Counted from the stretch's first letter, positions 46,618-59,207 are shown. The stretch is DNA of 64,000 nt from Charina bottae (GCA_023362775.1 JALMGJ010000008.1:21454501-21518500); one strand, 5' to 3'. Translations and numbers: made by a program. Notes: generated from the sequence alone by a model not told the origin.

Positions 46618-47060
46618 TTAGTATGCAGTTATATGCAAAAGTTAGGGCACCCCAGGTCAAATTGTATGTTAAAGAAACTGAAATGAGATGAAGGAACTGA
46701 AGCTGAAAAGTAGCTGAATATGCCAGCAAGATAATTTGAAATACTGTATATCTCCAAATCATCTTTGGAATAGTTACAGGACACAAAGATAAAGCTTTAG
46801 GAATGGGTTTCATAGTCCCCCGACTTGAATATTATTGCAAATCTGTGGGGAGACATCTAACAAGCAGCCCATGAAAAGTGAGCTAGAAGAGTTTTGCAAG
46901 GAAGAGTGGGGAAAAAATGCCAAAAGCAAGAACAGAAAGATTCTTAGCTGGCTATAGGAAACATTTGAAAGCTGTTAACTTCTATTGAAAGAGGTACAAC
47001 AAAATAGTGATTAATAGAGTGTGCTAACTTCTGCAATTGCCAAACTTGCTGTTTTCTTAT
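46618..47060 (+). mobile_element. Tc1/mariner-like remnant
   Basis: tatgcaaaagttagggcacc, then ccaggtcaaattgtatgtta, resemble the terminal part of a vertebrate Tc1-like family. 46830-46950 gives IIANLWGD and QGRVGKKCQKQ in shifted frames, resembling the transposase C-terminus (NIIENLWGDLK...EEWxxIPKSR). Heavily mutated. Confidence 0.5.
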
Positions 47061-47899
47061 GTTGAATCTGTAAAAAGTTACACATAAGCACTAAGAATGC
47101 ATTCAAATTTGCATAGATGCCATTTTTAACTTTGTACCATGCAGAGGTTGTGTCAGTTTGTATTCAAATTAGGGATTCATTTAAAGATACACTTTGTCCT
47201 GTTCCAGGCCAAGCATGCACACAGTATTCAGTAATTACTTTGTAAAAACAGAGATTACAGGCAATGGCAGTCAGTGTGGGTGTGTGTGCTGTCACCTGCA
47301 TGTTTGAGCAAACATGAGTTTGCCTGGAAATGAGTAAATCCAAAACAGTGAGCACTAGTTTGTCAGGTCGCAATCCAAAATCCAAGGGATTCATAGGAAA
47401 CTCATCAGCTATCTGAGGTCACAGTAGCAGAGGTTCAGGATGCAAGAGTTCTGAGGCATGACCATATAGGTTCTAAGTTGGAATGGTTGTCCCCAAGAGA
47501 GTCGTACAACAGGGAGCTAGCTTGATATAAGGCAACCGCTGGGTGGGAACCAATTAGGAACAATGCTGAGTGCTGCTTGTTGCGATGTGTCCTAGACTGG
47601 GCTGTTCCTCAGAATTGAGATCCTTGCCATCTGATTCCTATTCAGTTTCTCCTAATGACTGTCAGCAGAGTCAGCCTCAGGTGCTTCATTACTTGCTGAT
47701 TCCTGAGACCGCCAGCCATGCAGGGCATCTGAAGCAGACTCTTTAGCATCAGAATCCTCAGAGTCCAAGTTGGGTATGACATAATTTAACCATGAGTTTC
47801 ATACAGCTGTGTGAATGGATAATATATAAGGAATCCTTTTTGTGATCTCAGAGGTGTGTTGATTTGGAACATGTATGTGTATGTACTTTTGTATGCAAG
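47061..47899. other. Intron, nothing recognised
   Basis: No exon or element recognised; the reverse frame at 47164-47394 is unsupported. Confidence 0.45.
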
Positions 47900-48590
47900 C
47901 AATGCCATGTTCTTGGCTGATGACCTGAATGATTTGCTGTGAATATTAGACAGATTGCATGATGCAATAAGGCATATGGACCTGAAAATTAATGTATTAA
48001 GAACTCAGGAAGTTGTGTTTGACAGGGAAAATGTAGTGAATAATTACAAGGTGGTTATACACAGTGAAAAATTATACCAACTAGACAAATCCATCTATCT
48101 TGGTAGAATGTTTACTAAACATAAGGAAAATGGATGGAGAAATTGGTGGGGATAATGTGGCCTGTTGTGAGGAAAGTTTGTCAAAATAAGTTTAAATGGT
48201 TGTGTGTAGGAGGAGCATGCTTCTGTCCACGTTGTTATATGGAAGTGAAAACCAGCTCAGGAGAAACATAAAATTATGTTGCTTACAATGGGAATGGAAT
48301 ACTTAAGGATACAAAATAAAACAAGAAGAGACAGGGCAACAATGAATGGGTGATGAACTGAATGTGTATTAAATATAAACTAAGAAGCATGCTGTGGTTG
48401 TTTGGATCATACAGAATGAGACAATGAATACTGAATCAAAAAAAATATATGAAAGAAGAGTGGATGGGTCAAGAGGAAAGGGAAGACTGAGAAAGTTGAA
48501 ACTGGTGAGAAGCTGGAGAAGTAAGAAGTTCCTCAAAAAGGGAGAGGTGAGAAGTTTAAAGGCAATGTATGAAGTGGTATAAGGATATGG
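47900..48590 (+). mobile_element. Non-LTR retrotransposon RT remnant (LADD type)
   Basis: Broken frames carry LADDLND (47920), DRLHDAIRHMDLKINVLRTQ (47950-48010), EKLYQLDKSIYLGRMFTKHK (48064-48125) and SVHVVIWK (48220-48250). This is the order of the RT catalytic box and thumb in a LINE group whose thumb reads YLGSxFTxDG. The family is not assigned. It is interrupted by stops and followed by a SINE. Confidence 0.55.
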
Positions 48591-48634
48591 GAGAAGCAAG
48601 AAAGATAAGAAGTGGTGTAATGGTGTAATGAAAG

Positions 48635-48966
48635 GGGCGTGGTGGCTCAGCGGGTAAGACGCTAGGCTTGTCGATCGGAAGATCGCAAGTTCAGAGATTC
48701 GAATCCCTAGCCCTGTGTGCGGAGTGAACTCCCGCACTAGCTCCAGCTCTTGCCAACCTAGCAATTCGAAAGCATGCAAATGCAAGTAGATTAATAGGTA
48801 CCACTTCGGTGGGTAGGTAACAGCGTTACGTACACGTCATGCGGCCACATGACCGTGGAAGCGTCTTTGGACAACGCTGGCTCTTCGGCTAACAAACGGA
48901 GATGAGCACCGGCCCCTAGAGTCGGACACGACTGCACAAATGTGTGGGGGGAACCTTTACCTTTAA
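48635..48966 (+). mobile_element. tRNA-derived SINE (GAGTCGGACACGACT-tail type)
   Basis: Head ggcgtggtggctcagcgggt, box-B-like gattcgaatccctagc, the shared core, and end tagagtcggacacgactgca with gggggaacctttaccttt. taatgaa occurs on both sides and may be the target duplication. It is the longest, least altered of the three copies. Confidence 0.9.
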
Positions 48967-49343
48967 TGAATGGTATTGCTGTACACTAGATTGAATTAGA
49001 TTTCCTTTTCTTTTCTCTTATCTAATGCATTTAATTTCTTTTGTCCACTACTTTTCATTCTGTTTCAGTACTATGCATAATGCTGCTTACTTCAAAAGGG
49101 AACAGTGTGATGGCCATGTATATTATAGAGGATTCTTTTGATAAAATGTAGTGACAGTCACCTGAATGTTAAGCACAGGTACTCTGTAACATAAATGTTT
49201 CTGCTGTGTAATTAAAGATATATTTCAAGACAGTCTCAATTTTTAAGAGGAAATGCTTAATTTTAATACTTTGTGCTTTTCTGTGCAATAAAATCAGTTA
49301 TACAACATTTCTACTAAACCTGTGATGTATGAATTTAACTCAC
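48967..49343. other. NDST3 intron, nothing recognised
   Basis: AT-rich sequence leading to the donor of the next exon; no element called. Confidence 0.5.
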
Positions 49344-49498
49344 TAAGGCAAATTTTTTGTTGAGAATCATTTGCTCCACTAGTGAAGATTCATTATGGAA
49401 CAGATGAGGTTGCATGTGGCTCCACATATGAGGAAACCACCAGAATTCATCAACAGACCCCAGTAATAGGTCATCTCCTTCATCTTCTTCTATAGTAC
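49344..49498 (-). CDS. NDST3: NDST3 exon (residues ~357-408)
   Basis: Completes a Gly codon, then [51 protein letters not shown]. It contains the His-rich [16 protein letters not shown] block, part of the N-deacetylase active region in NDSTs. The acceptor is tttctacag and the donor is TTA/gtgagt. 155 nt, phase matches both neighbours. Confidence 0.97.
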
Positions 49499-52400
49499 CT
49501 GTAGAAATAAATAATTTATTAAAGAATCTTCCCATTTTACTTTATTTAAAAGAACTTTGTCACAATTATTAAAAGCATGGTGAAGTTTTAAATCACAACA
49601 AATTACAGCATGAAGATCAAACCAATCTCAAATTAATAACAACAACTTGCAGCCAACCAACAGTCCAAGACAGAAGGCAACACACTTGATCAGGTCACTC
49701 AAGGCATAGTGTAGAATAACAGTGAGTCACCTGCATAAACAGTATATCAGATTTGTACCCTCAGTGAAACAGAATAGTGTGAATCTCTCCACACTATTTC
49801 TCTCCTCTTCTGGGACTAAGGCCCCAGAATTTGGCAAAAGCTTAAGTGATTGGACTGCATTTTGCAGCCTGATATTGTTTAGGAGAAGCATGACTTGAAA
49901 GTAAGCCAAACTAATAACAGTCATAACAGAATGCCAGTATATTTTTGGATAGAGCCTCAGTGGTTTCATTGACATACAATAGACTCAAACTGTGTGTGCA
50001 ATGAATAAATAATAAATAATGAATCAAATAATATATCAAATAAAGCCTAATGATAATTGATATTTTTACATTTATGCTGATTATTATAATAATATAATAT
50101 AATATAATATAATATAATATAATATAATATAATATAATATAATATAATATAAATTATATTAATTATATTATATTAATTATTATATTATATTATATTCTGT
50201 ATTTTTTATTTTAATAACCAGTATTCTGATTGTATTCTGGTCTATGACTGTAATAGAGATTCCTTTGATTGGATTCCTATTACGTTGATAGGTATACTTC
50301 CCAGAATGACTACTGAATAGTAGTAAGGATTAGGGCAGAAGAGTGAACCACTGAATAATAAATATACAAGTTGAAAAGAATTTGCAACTAATGATAACCA
50401 CAGTTCATATAAATATATTTACATATTAAAGCAGCATATGTCCTTATTTAATTACTGAAAGGCATAATAAATTTGCAAGCATCTCTGCTGTATGTCAGAA
50501 CTGAAAGTATACATGTTGATTCATAGATAAATAAGATAATGGACACATCCTATTTGGTGGATAACCATAAAATGGATCATATAAAGCAATCCTGTCTTTT
50601 ATTCCACTTGTACCCTTTGCTGAAGCAAATTGTTTCAATAGTCCACATGTTCAGCTCCTAGGTAAACTTTATATAATTTATGATTACACTCACAATATCA
50701 CATTCTTGCTACAAATCTATTTTACATCTCTTGAGGTCTACAGCTTGCTAGAAGCTTACTATTGGTCAGAGTATAAATGGGCAAAGTTTTATACTTTTAT
50801 ACTTTTAATACAAAAGCCTGACTTTAGGCTTGCTAAGTACTAATATAAAAAGATCTGTAATATATACATATATGTGTATATTAGGACTATAAAGTTTTTC
50901 ATATGGATACTTTCCTTCAAGAAAACTTATATTTTTTTAAATCAAACTAACATCCCTTCTTCCAGACTGAAGTGATGCTTCCTGTCAAAAAGAGAGATTG
51001 GAATGGTGATACCACTTAAACCTGGATAGTAAAAGCAGCTTCTGAAAAGGCCACTTTGCAGCAGAGCAAAGAGGTGAATGGGCTGGGTTTATCTTGAAGT
51101 ATAGTGGTTAATTTACAAGTTGAAATGCTACCTCAGAGTAAATCACTATGTGCCTCTGCTGTAAATAATTGCTATATTCTTAAGCTTTAATGGGTGAAAT
51201 CGTCCTATTTATTAAATGCTTATTGTTCAATTCACTCTGGGACTGAAAGCTTGTGTGGAACATTGAAATCACATGCACTGATTTCCTACAGCCTTCAACA
51301 GACACCATTTTACATATAGAGTACTCTGTATCTTTAACGCTATCTGTTCCCAATCTCCTCATTCCTCATAGGCTGCTCAGAAAGGTAATGGCAGTTCAGG
51401 CAGCCAAACTGATACAGCAGCCTGCCCGGGATCATTAGATTTTAGTAGTTCATTAAAACCAATGACTTTATCACTGAACAATATGGTCACTTCAGGGATG
51501 AGACAACATAAAGAGATACATTCTGAGATAATTATGTAGATGTACAATTTCTCAGCTCCCTAAGAGGCTAAAATCTTGTCTGTATTCTATACAGTATATG
51601 ATGTAAATTAATGAACTACTTCATGCGCTTCTCATCATAAGCACTGCAAATTGTTACTGTGATGACAGCACATCCAGACTGACTTTTTTACATAATATAA
51701 TCTTGATAGATGAATGTGGAACTAATACAGACAACCCTAGATGAGTAAGACAAACTCGGTAGAATACCAAAGGCTGAAAAACTGCTTTTAGTTGCCAGCA
51801 GGACTGCACTGGAAGAATTATGAAGCTACCCTGTATTAGTAATACTACTTTTAAAATTATTATTAATAATAGTGATTGACAAATTAATGTTATTTATATA
51901 TTTTATTTGGATTCAAGAATAAAACTCATCTTTGTACTGTTTCATCAATTCTTTGTAAGTCCTATGCTTTTACTGAACAAAGTTTAAGAAAAAAGTCAAG
52001 GAATAGAATTTCTATGAGACCTCCTAAATGTACATATTGGGTCAATTTTTTCAATATAGGTAAGCTTTCCCTAGCTTCATGCCCTGCAGATACATTAGGT
52101 TAATTCCGTAAAACATTTTTCAGGATGGCTGATGTGTGTGTAGAAGTCTAACATATCTGCAGGGCATCAGGTTAGCCAGTCTTGATTTAGGAATCTCAGA
52201 TGTCAAGTATTTCTTATTTTTTTCCTCAGATCAAATTTCCAATGTAATTCCCTACTATTTGCAAGTGTAGATGACTACACTATTGTCATCCACACAAACT
52301 GCTTAAACATGGTCCATGAGATAGCACCATGGCTATAGTGCCAGAATGTCAAAATATGACATTCCTATGGATAATACAACAGTCCCACAGTTAAGCAGAA

Positions 52401-52597
52401 CATTGTACATAAGGAAGAGTTTATTGATTTTTCTAGTTTTATTCAGCTGAAGGGAAATTTCATTTTTTTCTTCAGGCTCCCAAAAGTTATTTTATTTCAT
52501 TTCATTTTGTTTTATAGCATAAAGCTGAAGTTACCTAAAACAAATTCCAGTAGTATGCAGTGCAAGGATGGAGAATAATTTTACAATGGTCTTTTAC
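49499..52597. other. NDST3 intron with (AATAT)n only
   Basis: Apart from the pentanucleotide repeat at 50084-50151 and its AT-rich continuation to ~50200, nothing was recognised. The frame at 49727-49975 on the reverse strand is unsupported. Confidence 0.5.
50084..50151. repeat. (AATAT)n microsatellite
   Basis: About 13 clean AATAT units, continuing into imperfect inverted TTATA/AATTA sequence to ~50200, able to form a hairpin. Confidence 0.95.
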
Positions 52598-52685
52598 CTG
52601 TGTGGTAAAATTTCCCTGAAAATCCCAGATTGAAAGTAAAATTTCTAATTTGAGCTCTCAGAAGGTTCTGAGTATCAAGCAGAGC
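52598..52685 (-). CDS. NDST3: NDST3 exon, most 5' in the window (residues ~328-356)
   Basis: 29 codons plus one base: [29 protein letters not shown]. It belongs to the N-deacetylase region; [16 protein letters not shown] is highly conserved. The acceptor is ttatttcag and the donor is ACAG/gtaaaa. The preceding exon, which should end near the DDIFVGKEG metal-binding motif, is not found between 52686 and 64000, so the gene continues beyond the window. Confidence 0.96.
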
Positions 52686-53376
52686 CTGAAATAAAATAGA
52701 AATTAAAATGCATTAGATACATACATGTAGGTCACACCTTTTAGGGTTTGTGCAGAGCTTTAAGGAGATATTGGTAGAAGCAAACTGCCCCTCTTCAAAG
52801 CATCTTCCAGAAGGTCTAATATAAGAGCTTCAAGTGTTTTTTCAGATCATTTCAGTATACATATGCAGGCACAGCCATTTGGCTTCACTAGCAGTTCCAG
52901 TGGAAGTTTGTGCATGCACCTGTGTGAGCAGAAAAATCTTCAAAGCTGCTGTCAGCCTTGCAAGGTCCAGACCACAAGCACACCCAGATGAACTAATTCT
53001 ACTTTATTGTAAGGTTACATTAACAGAATCTTGCAAGTCTGAAAGTACATTTTCCCCCCATCGCCTTTACAGCCCAAGAAACTAGGGAGGGTCCCTTCTG
53101 AGATGTTTGCCACACCCACATTCCTCCTGCATGCTAAGCTGCCTCTTATCCTACCGGTGCCTTGGCTATGGTTCTTCCCCCTGATTCCCAAGGTCATTCC
53201 CACATACCATTGCATCTGCTACATCAAGCCTTTTAGAGACTGCAGCTGCCTCTGCAATTCAAATGGTTTAGCACTCATCTCATTTGTGGCAATATGTTTT
53301 TGCAAAGCCCTAATATCCGTTTCTTTCTTTTCAATTAACTTGACAACACATATCTTATATGAGCAGGAATACTTAC

Positions 53377-53415
<39 letters not shown>

Positions 53416-54750
53416 AATTTCAATCCAAATGGCTCGATTGTACAAAATACAAGGGATGAGCAAGTTAATATGGCTAGCATGTATCAAAAAACAGAACAAT
53501 GAAAATAGGTCTTCAAGCACTATCTGAGCTTTCTGACCAAGTTCAAAAAGGTTCCTAACCTCCACATTTGATTGAACACCAACAATTCACACAGATATTT
53601 TGTTTTTATTCAGTTTGACTTCTCAAACTACAGACTCCCATTATTGACAGACACTAGTCAAGTATTAAAAAAAATGAAGCTGGATCTCTGATGACATTTC
53701 TTTCTGAGGAACACTCTGAAGAGTTTTAGTCAAAATTAAGCTGCAATGGAGAAAGATCAGAGACTTGTAGACAAGATACCAAGTTGAAAAGGAAGAATCT
53801 TCAAATATCACTTTCTACTTGGACAGAAAAGGTACAGACCATTCCTAAACAGTACCTGACAAACGCTGCAATTTTTAAAAGTGGTCCAATACTGGCAGGT
53901 GACCATAAAATTAAAATGCTGACATTAGTTGAGTTTTATCTTTCCTATCAAACTACAGATAAAGGTTTGTATGTTAAAAAAAAGTATAGACTATAAGACA
54001 GAAAGGAATTAAAAGAGGAAAAAAGTGCAGCATGCTTTTATGCTTGGAATGGCATTTCAATACTCTCTGAATGTCTCTCCTGATAAATGAGAAGCGATAA
54101 AATTATCTCTGCTTGCAATGGCTTCTTTAGGATTTGTCTAATAACTTTAGGAAAAGTCTAATAACCTTGGAGACAATTCTGCTTTGAATAATGCAGCAGA
54201 GGCAAATCCCACAACAATCAATTGGTTATTAAAATGCATAGACTTATGCTGATTGTATGGCATTTTCCCATTCTCTGGGCTGGGAAATCACATGGCTGCA
54301 TACACCTTACTGACCATCTCTTGCCTATAACATGTCCAATGCTCTAGCTAATGCCTACGGCTGAAACAGAAATGTAAAGTATTATTTCCCCCGAAGACTA
54401 GATGGATACTTGATGCTAAGCCTCTAGACACCAATTAGTATTTGACTGACATATAATTTGAACTCAGACTCCAATTTCGAAGTACAAGACACAATCAGAA
54501 AGCTATGAGTTTTCACAACAAACAACAGTATCTGTTGCAGATGCCAAACTTACTTTTCTCCTATAAACAATTAGTAACTCTCCCAAATATTCAGGATTTT
54601 TTTTTTAGCATACAGCAAATTTTCAGATTACCGTACATGATTTTAAAGCTGTGCAGAACTTTAGCAACTTGATTCTTAATTTGTAAAATTAAGCAGAAAA
54701 CGTAACATACAGCAGCATCTTCAAAATAGGGAATAATTTTGAATAATAGA
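52686..54750. other. NDST3 upstream intron, first part
   Basis: Contains only the (ATC)n microsatellite at 53378-53416. The frames at 52834-53085, 53103-53417 and 53784-53996 have no recognisable family and no NDST similarity. Confidence 0.5.
53378..53416. repeat. (ATC)n microsatellite
   Basis: Thirteen trinucleotide units; it creates the false poly-Ser and poly-Met frames on the two strands. Confidence 0.96.
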
Positions 54751-55013
54751 GTCAGTTTGGTCTAGTGGTTAAGGCAACAGGCTAGAAACCAGGAGACTGA
54801 GAGTTCTAGTCCCCCCTTAGGCATGAAAGCCGGCTGGGTGACCTTGGGCCAGTCACTCTCTCTCAGTCCAACTCACCTCACAGGGTTGCTGTTGTGGGGA
54901 AAATAGGAGGAAGAAGGAGTATTAGGTATGTTTGCTGCCTTGAGTTATTTATAAAAATAATAAATAATAAAGGCGGGATATAAAACAAACAAACAAACAA
55001 ACAAACAAATAAA
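54751..55013 (+). mobile_element. tRNA-derived SINE (GGCGGGAT-tail type)
   Basis: Head gtcagtttggtctagtggtt, box-B-like gagttctagtcccccc, cctcacagggttgctgttgt, tail aataaaggcgggatataaaa and (ACAA)n. Confidence 0.88.
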
Positions 55014-56123
55014 GGTCCCTTAGGAACTATTTTCTCAATAGACAGGCTGAGCTAACATTTTGGTTGTTATGCCTCTGATTATTTTCTGGGTGACTTGACA
55101 TTTTACTTGTCATTTAGGTTCTAAAACCAGAATGTTAAAACTTAGAAAAATATAGAGCAGCAGATGGCAGGAATTATTTCACTGTGTCTGCGTGACTGTC
55201 TCAGATAGAATGGGAATACTTTCATGTGGGGGCAGAGACAGAGAGAGAGAAGGAGGGAGAGACTAGATTTTCATTGCTAAATCTGCTTTGTAATACTCAA
55301 GGTAAGCTCTTCAGATAATTTATCTATCCTTTTCTCTTCACTTACCTTTATGAATAGCACTTTGAAGTTTTTATCTCTCTGAATTGACCTAAACAGACAC
55401 AGCAGTGCAGATAACTATACTTTATTATTTCTCTTTGATAGTTGGGTGTATCTATTTTGCATACATCGTAAATACACAAGTAGGTACACACTTTTATTCT
55501 TTTGGCAGTACTCAGCCAAATATGATATATTATTGCAAAGAGAAAATGTTGAAACAAAATCCAAGGACTTTACTGACACTAAACAGGGGCGCTCAGATTT
55601 CTTAAATGATAGATGAGTATAAAGCTGACAGAACTGTAAAACATTAGCATTATTCTATGCAATTATGTAGTGACCCCAGAAAGCCATTTGTTCTGCTTTT
55701 TATTAATAAAAGAAAAGGTACTATCATCTGTGTGGAAAACCATTCCTAAGAGGTAATGGTTTTGAAAGTGCTGTAAGTTATGTGTACGCATAGCTATTTA
55801 CAATAATAGTATTTAAAGCAGCAAAAAAAAAGCATCTTTAACGGTTCCTCAAGCAACTTCACAGAGAGCAGTAATAGACAGAAAATACCATTGAAATAGT
55901 TAGGCACCCCTCTCAACAATTCTTCCACCTCTAATTGCAAGTACCACCAGACTGATCATAATCATCATGGTTGCACTGAGGCTGTCAGACATCGTGCATA
56001 TCCCCTGGCACAGTTTAAATAAATGGAAACTCTAACTTGGTTGAAAATATTCAGCAGTGTATCTTAGAATGAATATCTAATGCCATGGATTCAAAACTGC
56101 CATTGGGAATGTTGGATTCAATA
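55014..56123. other. Intron, nothing recognised
   Basis: No element except a short GA-rich run at 55236-55263. The overlapping frames at 55348-55605 are unsupported. Confidence 0.45.
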
Positions 56124-56563
56124 AAGGTAGTCCTCACTTAACGACCATTCATTTAGTGATGGTTCGGACTTATGACCGTGCCGAAAAAACCGACTTGCGG
56201 CCTGTCCTTGCACTTATGACCGTTGCAGCTTACCCACGGTCATGTGATCACGATTTAGGAGCTTTGCAACTGGTTCACATTTGTGACCGTTGCAGCATCC
56301 TGTGGTCACATGATCGCCATTTTCAACCTTCCCAGCCAGCTTCCGGCAAGCAAAATCAATGGGGAACCACATTAATTGGTTCGCTTAATAACTGTGGTGA
56401 TTCACTTAACGACCACCGCAAAAAAGGTTGTAAAATCAGGTTGGATTCACTTAACGACCACCGCAAAAAAGGTTGTAAAATCAGGTTGGATTTGCTTAAT
56501 GACCACTTCGTTTAGCAACCAAAATTCTAGTCCCAAGTGCGGTCATTAAGCAAGGACTACCTG
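56124..56563. mobile_element. Mariner-like MITE 1, 440 bp
   Basis: Ends aaggtagtcctcacttaacg and gcaaggactacctg are inverted repeats flanked by TA (56122-56123, 56564-56565). The interior holds a perfect ~46-base tandem pair (56402-56447, 56448-56493; cttaacgaccaccgcaaaaa). There is no transposase. The 119-residue frame through it is an artefact of the tandem repeat. Confidence 0.8.
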
Positions 56564-56654
56564 TACTCATCCAAGGTTGTAGAATGTACTAGTAACAAAA
56601 GTGAGCAGTAAATAGACAGAATATAATTTTTAAAATGTTCAGCATGTGTCACTA

Positions 56655-56924
56655 CAGGTAGTCCTTGTTTAGCAACTGCAGTTGGGACCAATAACTTGGT
56701 CATTAAGTGAAGCAGTTATTAAGGGGGAAATCACATGACTGCAACTGTGCTACAATTTTACACAGGACAACACGTACTAACTGTCTGTAATGGCGAACAC
56801 ATGACTGAGAAGAAGACACTGTGAAGGTCATAAATGTGGGCATTGGTCACAAAGTTACTTTTTCATCACTGTCATAACTGTGAACAGTTGCTGTCCGAGG
56901 TAGTTGCTAAACGAGTACTACCTG
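56655..56924. mobile_element. Mariner-like MITE 2, 270 bp
   Basis: Ends caggtagtccttgtttagca and tgctaaacgagtactacctg are flanked by TA on both sides (56653-56654, 56925-56926). It has the same ends as MITE 1, 91 bases away, but a largely different interior. Confidence 0.82.
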
Positions 56925-56957
56925 TATTACATTTTCTAATAACTACTACTTATTTGT

Positions 56958-57180
56958 GAGAGCCAGTTTGGTGTAAAGGTTAAGGTATCAGGCTAGAAAC
57001 CAAGAGACCTTGAGTTCTAGTTCTGCTTTAGTCACAAAGCCAGTTGGATAACATTGGGCCAGTCACACTCTCTCAGCCCTAGGAAGGAGACAATGGCAAA
57101 CCACTTCCAAAAACGTTTGCCAAGAAAACTACAGGGACTTGTCCAGGCAGTGACCAGGAGTAAACACTGAGTAAACACTG
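56958..57180 (+). mobile_element. Sauria-type SINE
   Basis: Head gagccagtttggtgtaaagg, box-B-like gagttctagttctgct, ggccagtcacactctctcag, caatggcaaaccacttccaa, gacttgtccaggcagtgacc. Its 3' end runs into microsatellites. Confidence 0.87.
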
Positions 57181-57288
57181 CGCGCACACACACACACACA
57201 CACACATACATACATATATTCATTCTTTCTTTCTTTCTTTCATTCATTCATTCATTCATTCATTCATTCATTCATTCATTCATTCAAT
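57181..57288. repeat. Compound microsatellite (CA)n-(TTTC)n-(CATT)n
   Basis: (CA)n at 57185-57205, a short TACA/TTTC stretch and (CATT)n to 57288. It lies between a SINE end and a reversed LINE end, so both tails probably contributed. Confidence 0.93.
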
Positions 57289-57960
57289 TTGGACACCACC
57301 TGACTTCAACTGATTCTGGGTGATTCACAAATAGTAACATTAAAAACCAGTACAAACTAAAAACAAGATAGCATTTGGGTGAAGTATACAAATAGAAAAC
57401 AAAAATAACAAACACAGCCAAGGGGCTCCATCCATCTCACCCCAAACCTGGGAGAAGAACCAGGTCTTCAAGGCTTTATGAAACACCAAAGGCCACACAG
57501 ATTTTAGGGGGATCTCATTCTAGAGAGTAGGCGCCATGACAGAGAAGGCCTGCTTCTTGGTTTCAATAGAACATATGATTAGATGACATTGTTTAATCGA
57601 GAGGACCAGGAGTGTGTTCACTTTGCTGGCATCTATCTGCCAGGCAGAAATCATGGGAGACAGGCAGTTCTCAAGTAACCTGGCCCTACACGTAGGGCTT
57701 TATAGGTAACAACCAGCACCTTGAATTGCATCTGGAAGCACTCTGGCAACCAGTGCAGCTCACAGAGCCTGCACCATGTATTCTGGACAAGCTGAAGCTT
57801 CGGAGTGGTTTTTAAGGTCAGCCCCACGTAGAGCATATTGCAGTATTCAATGTTTGAGAATGGAAAATCCTTGGATCCAGGGGGCCCTAATACCCACAGC
57901 CACTCAGTCTTGGTGAGACTGAGTCAGAGTTGGTTCCTCCCTATCCAGGCCCACTAAAAG
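57289..57960 (-). mobile_element. CR1/L2-like LINE 3' end, old
   Basis: On the minus strand: LSLTKTEWLWVLGPPG-like (57870-57930), KLQLVQNTWC, LCELHWLPECFQMQFKVLVV and TYKALRVGPGYL (57690-57800), then a UTR with tgagatccccctaaaatctg. Stops and deletions throughout. Confidence 0.7.
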
Positions 57961-58644
57961 GAAAAAAGGAATTTAAAAATTATCCATAAAAATTATAGAT
58001 ACACCCAAGCTATTTGGAAATAATGTATAGGCTTTCCTTTTGGTATTCCTATTGCATATGCTGCAGTTGGGTTTGATTACTGGATTATTTCTCCCTATAT
58101 CTTGATAACAGATTTTAATGCGCCTGATTCATTTGTACAACCAAAAAACCTAGATTCTTTATAGAAGAAATCAGAGGAAAGGAAACTAATTATGGCAATG
58201 TAGGCCAGTTATTGCTAACCGATTTTATTGAATAAAGCAACACAATTAACAATGCTGTCTCTGGAATTTTATCTCCTTTGCTGTTGTCAATTCTTGGGTA
58301 CTGCTCAGTACCTAAGATGATTTCATTATCCTGTTGCTAAAACCCATTAAATTCCTTAATTAAAGGTTAAAAAAAATCTCAGGCCAATTAAAACAAGAAC
58401 TAATGAGCACCCTGTTGCACCGCATCATTTTCCAACTTACATATAGTTTGATGATGTTAGCTGACAAGATGATAACATTCAAACTATTTCATAAATAAAA
58501 GCTGAACACAGCCCTCCTGTCTGAAAATGAACACAGCTCACAGAGCTTCCAGAGGGCCTATTAAGCATTTGATAATATTTGTAATCTGTGTTACCTACTG
58601 TATTTCAGACTCCAAAAGTAGGGAAAAGAGCAAACACCTGACAT

Positions 58645-58717
58645 TCCCTGTTTCCCTGTTCACTATTTTAAGCATATGATTATAAACCTAAGGGATCTTC
58701 AGACAAACTGCTTTTCA
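58645..58717 (+). repeat. Left arm of a perfect 73-bp inverted repeat
   Basis: Identical base for base to the reverse complement of 60021-60093. Contains ttcactattttaagcatatg. The two arms are about 1.3 kb apart, with a truncated hAT element in the spacer. Not recognised as an element end. Confidence 0.93.
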
Positions 58718-58939
58718 CCTGACAGGTCACAATATGCATGGTCAGCTGAATTTGGTTTTTAAACATAAGACTAACCCTCCTGAATGAGTCCAAGACCCAT
58801 TTTAGTGCAGCATTTTGTTTCTCACAGCAGACAACCAGATACCTCTGAATTGCCCACAAGCAGGAGATGGAGACATATTCTTTCGATGTTATTATCCTGC
58901 AACTGGTAATTGAAGGCATGCTAGCTCCAACCTGTAGGA

Positions 58940-59207
58940 CAGAGCTTTCCAAACTGTGTGTCGCGACACGTTAGTGTGTCGGCTGCAGTGTCTGGGTGTG
59001 TCGCGGCTGCTCCTGCATCCTGCCCTGCCAGGATTCCACGCAGGTCCTAGTGCCTGCCTTATGCCTTGCTGCCTCCAAACCTGCCCTGCCAGGATTCTGC
59101 ACAGGTCCTAGTGCCTGCCTTGTGCCTTGCTGCCTCCAAACCTGCTGTGATTCCACGCAGGTCCTAGTGCCTGCCTTGTGCCCTGCTGTAAGTGTGTGTC
59201 GCGAAAT
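58940..59207. mobile_element. Truncated hAT element, same type as at 41086
   Basis: cagagctttccaaactgtgt, gcgacacgttagtgtgtcgg and three ~60-base tandem units (ccaggattcc, ccttgctgcctccaaacct) correspond to the 41086 element. The right terminus is lost after gtgtgtcgcgaaat. No target duplication can be assessed. Confidence 0.85.

Noticed and set aside
48369..48785. 138-residue reverse frame
   Set aside because: It runs antisense through a LINE remnant into a SINE; no coding support.
53103..53565. Poly-Ser and poly-Met tailed frames on opposite strands
   Set aside because: Both come from an (ATC)n microsatellite.
56156..56515. 119-residue frame with repeated LNDHRKKGCKIRLD units
   Set aside because: It lies wholly inside a mariner-like MITE with a 46-base tandem pair; no protein family resemblance.
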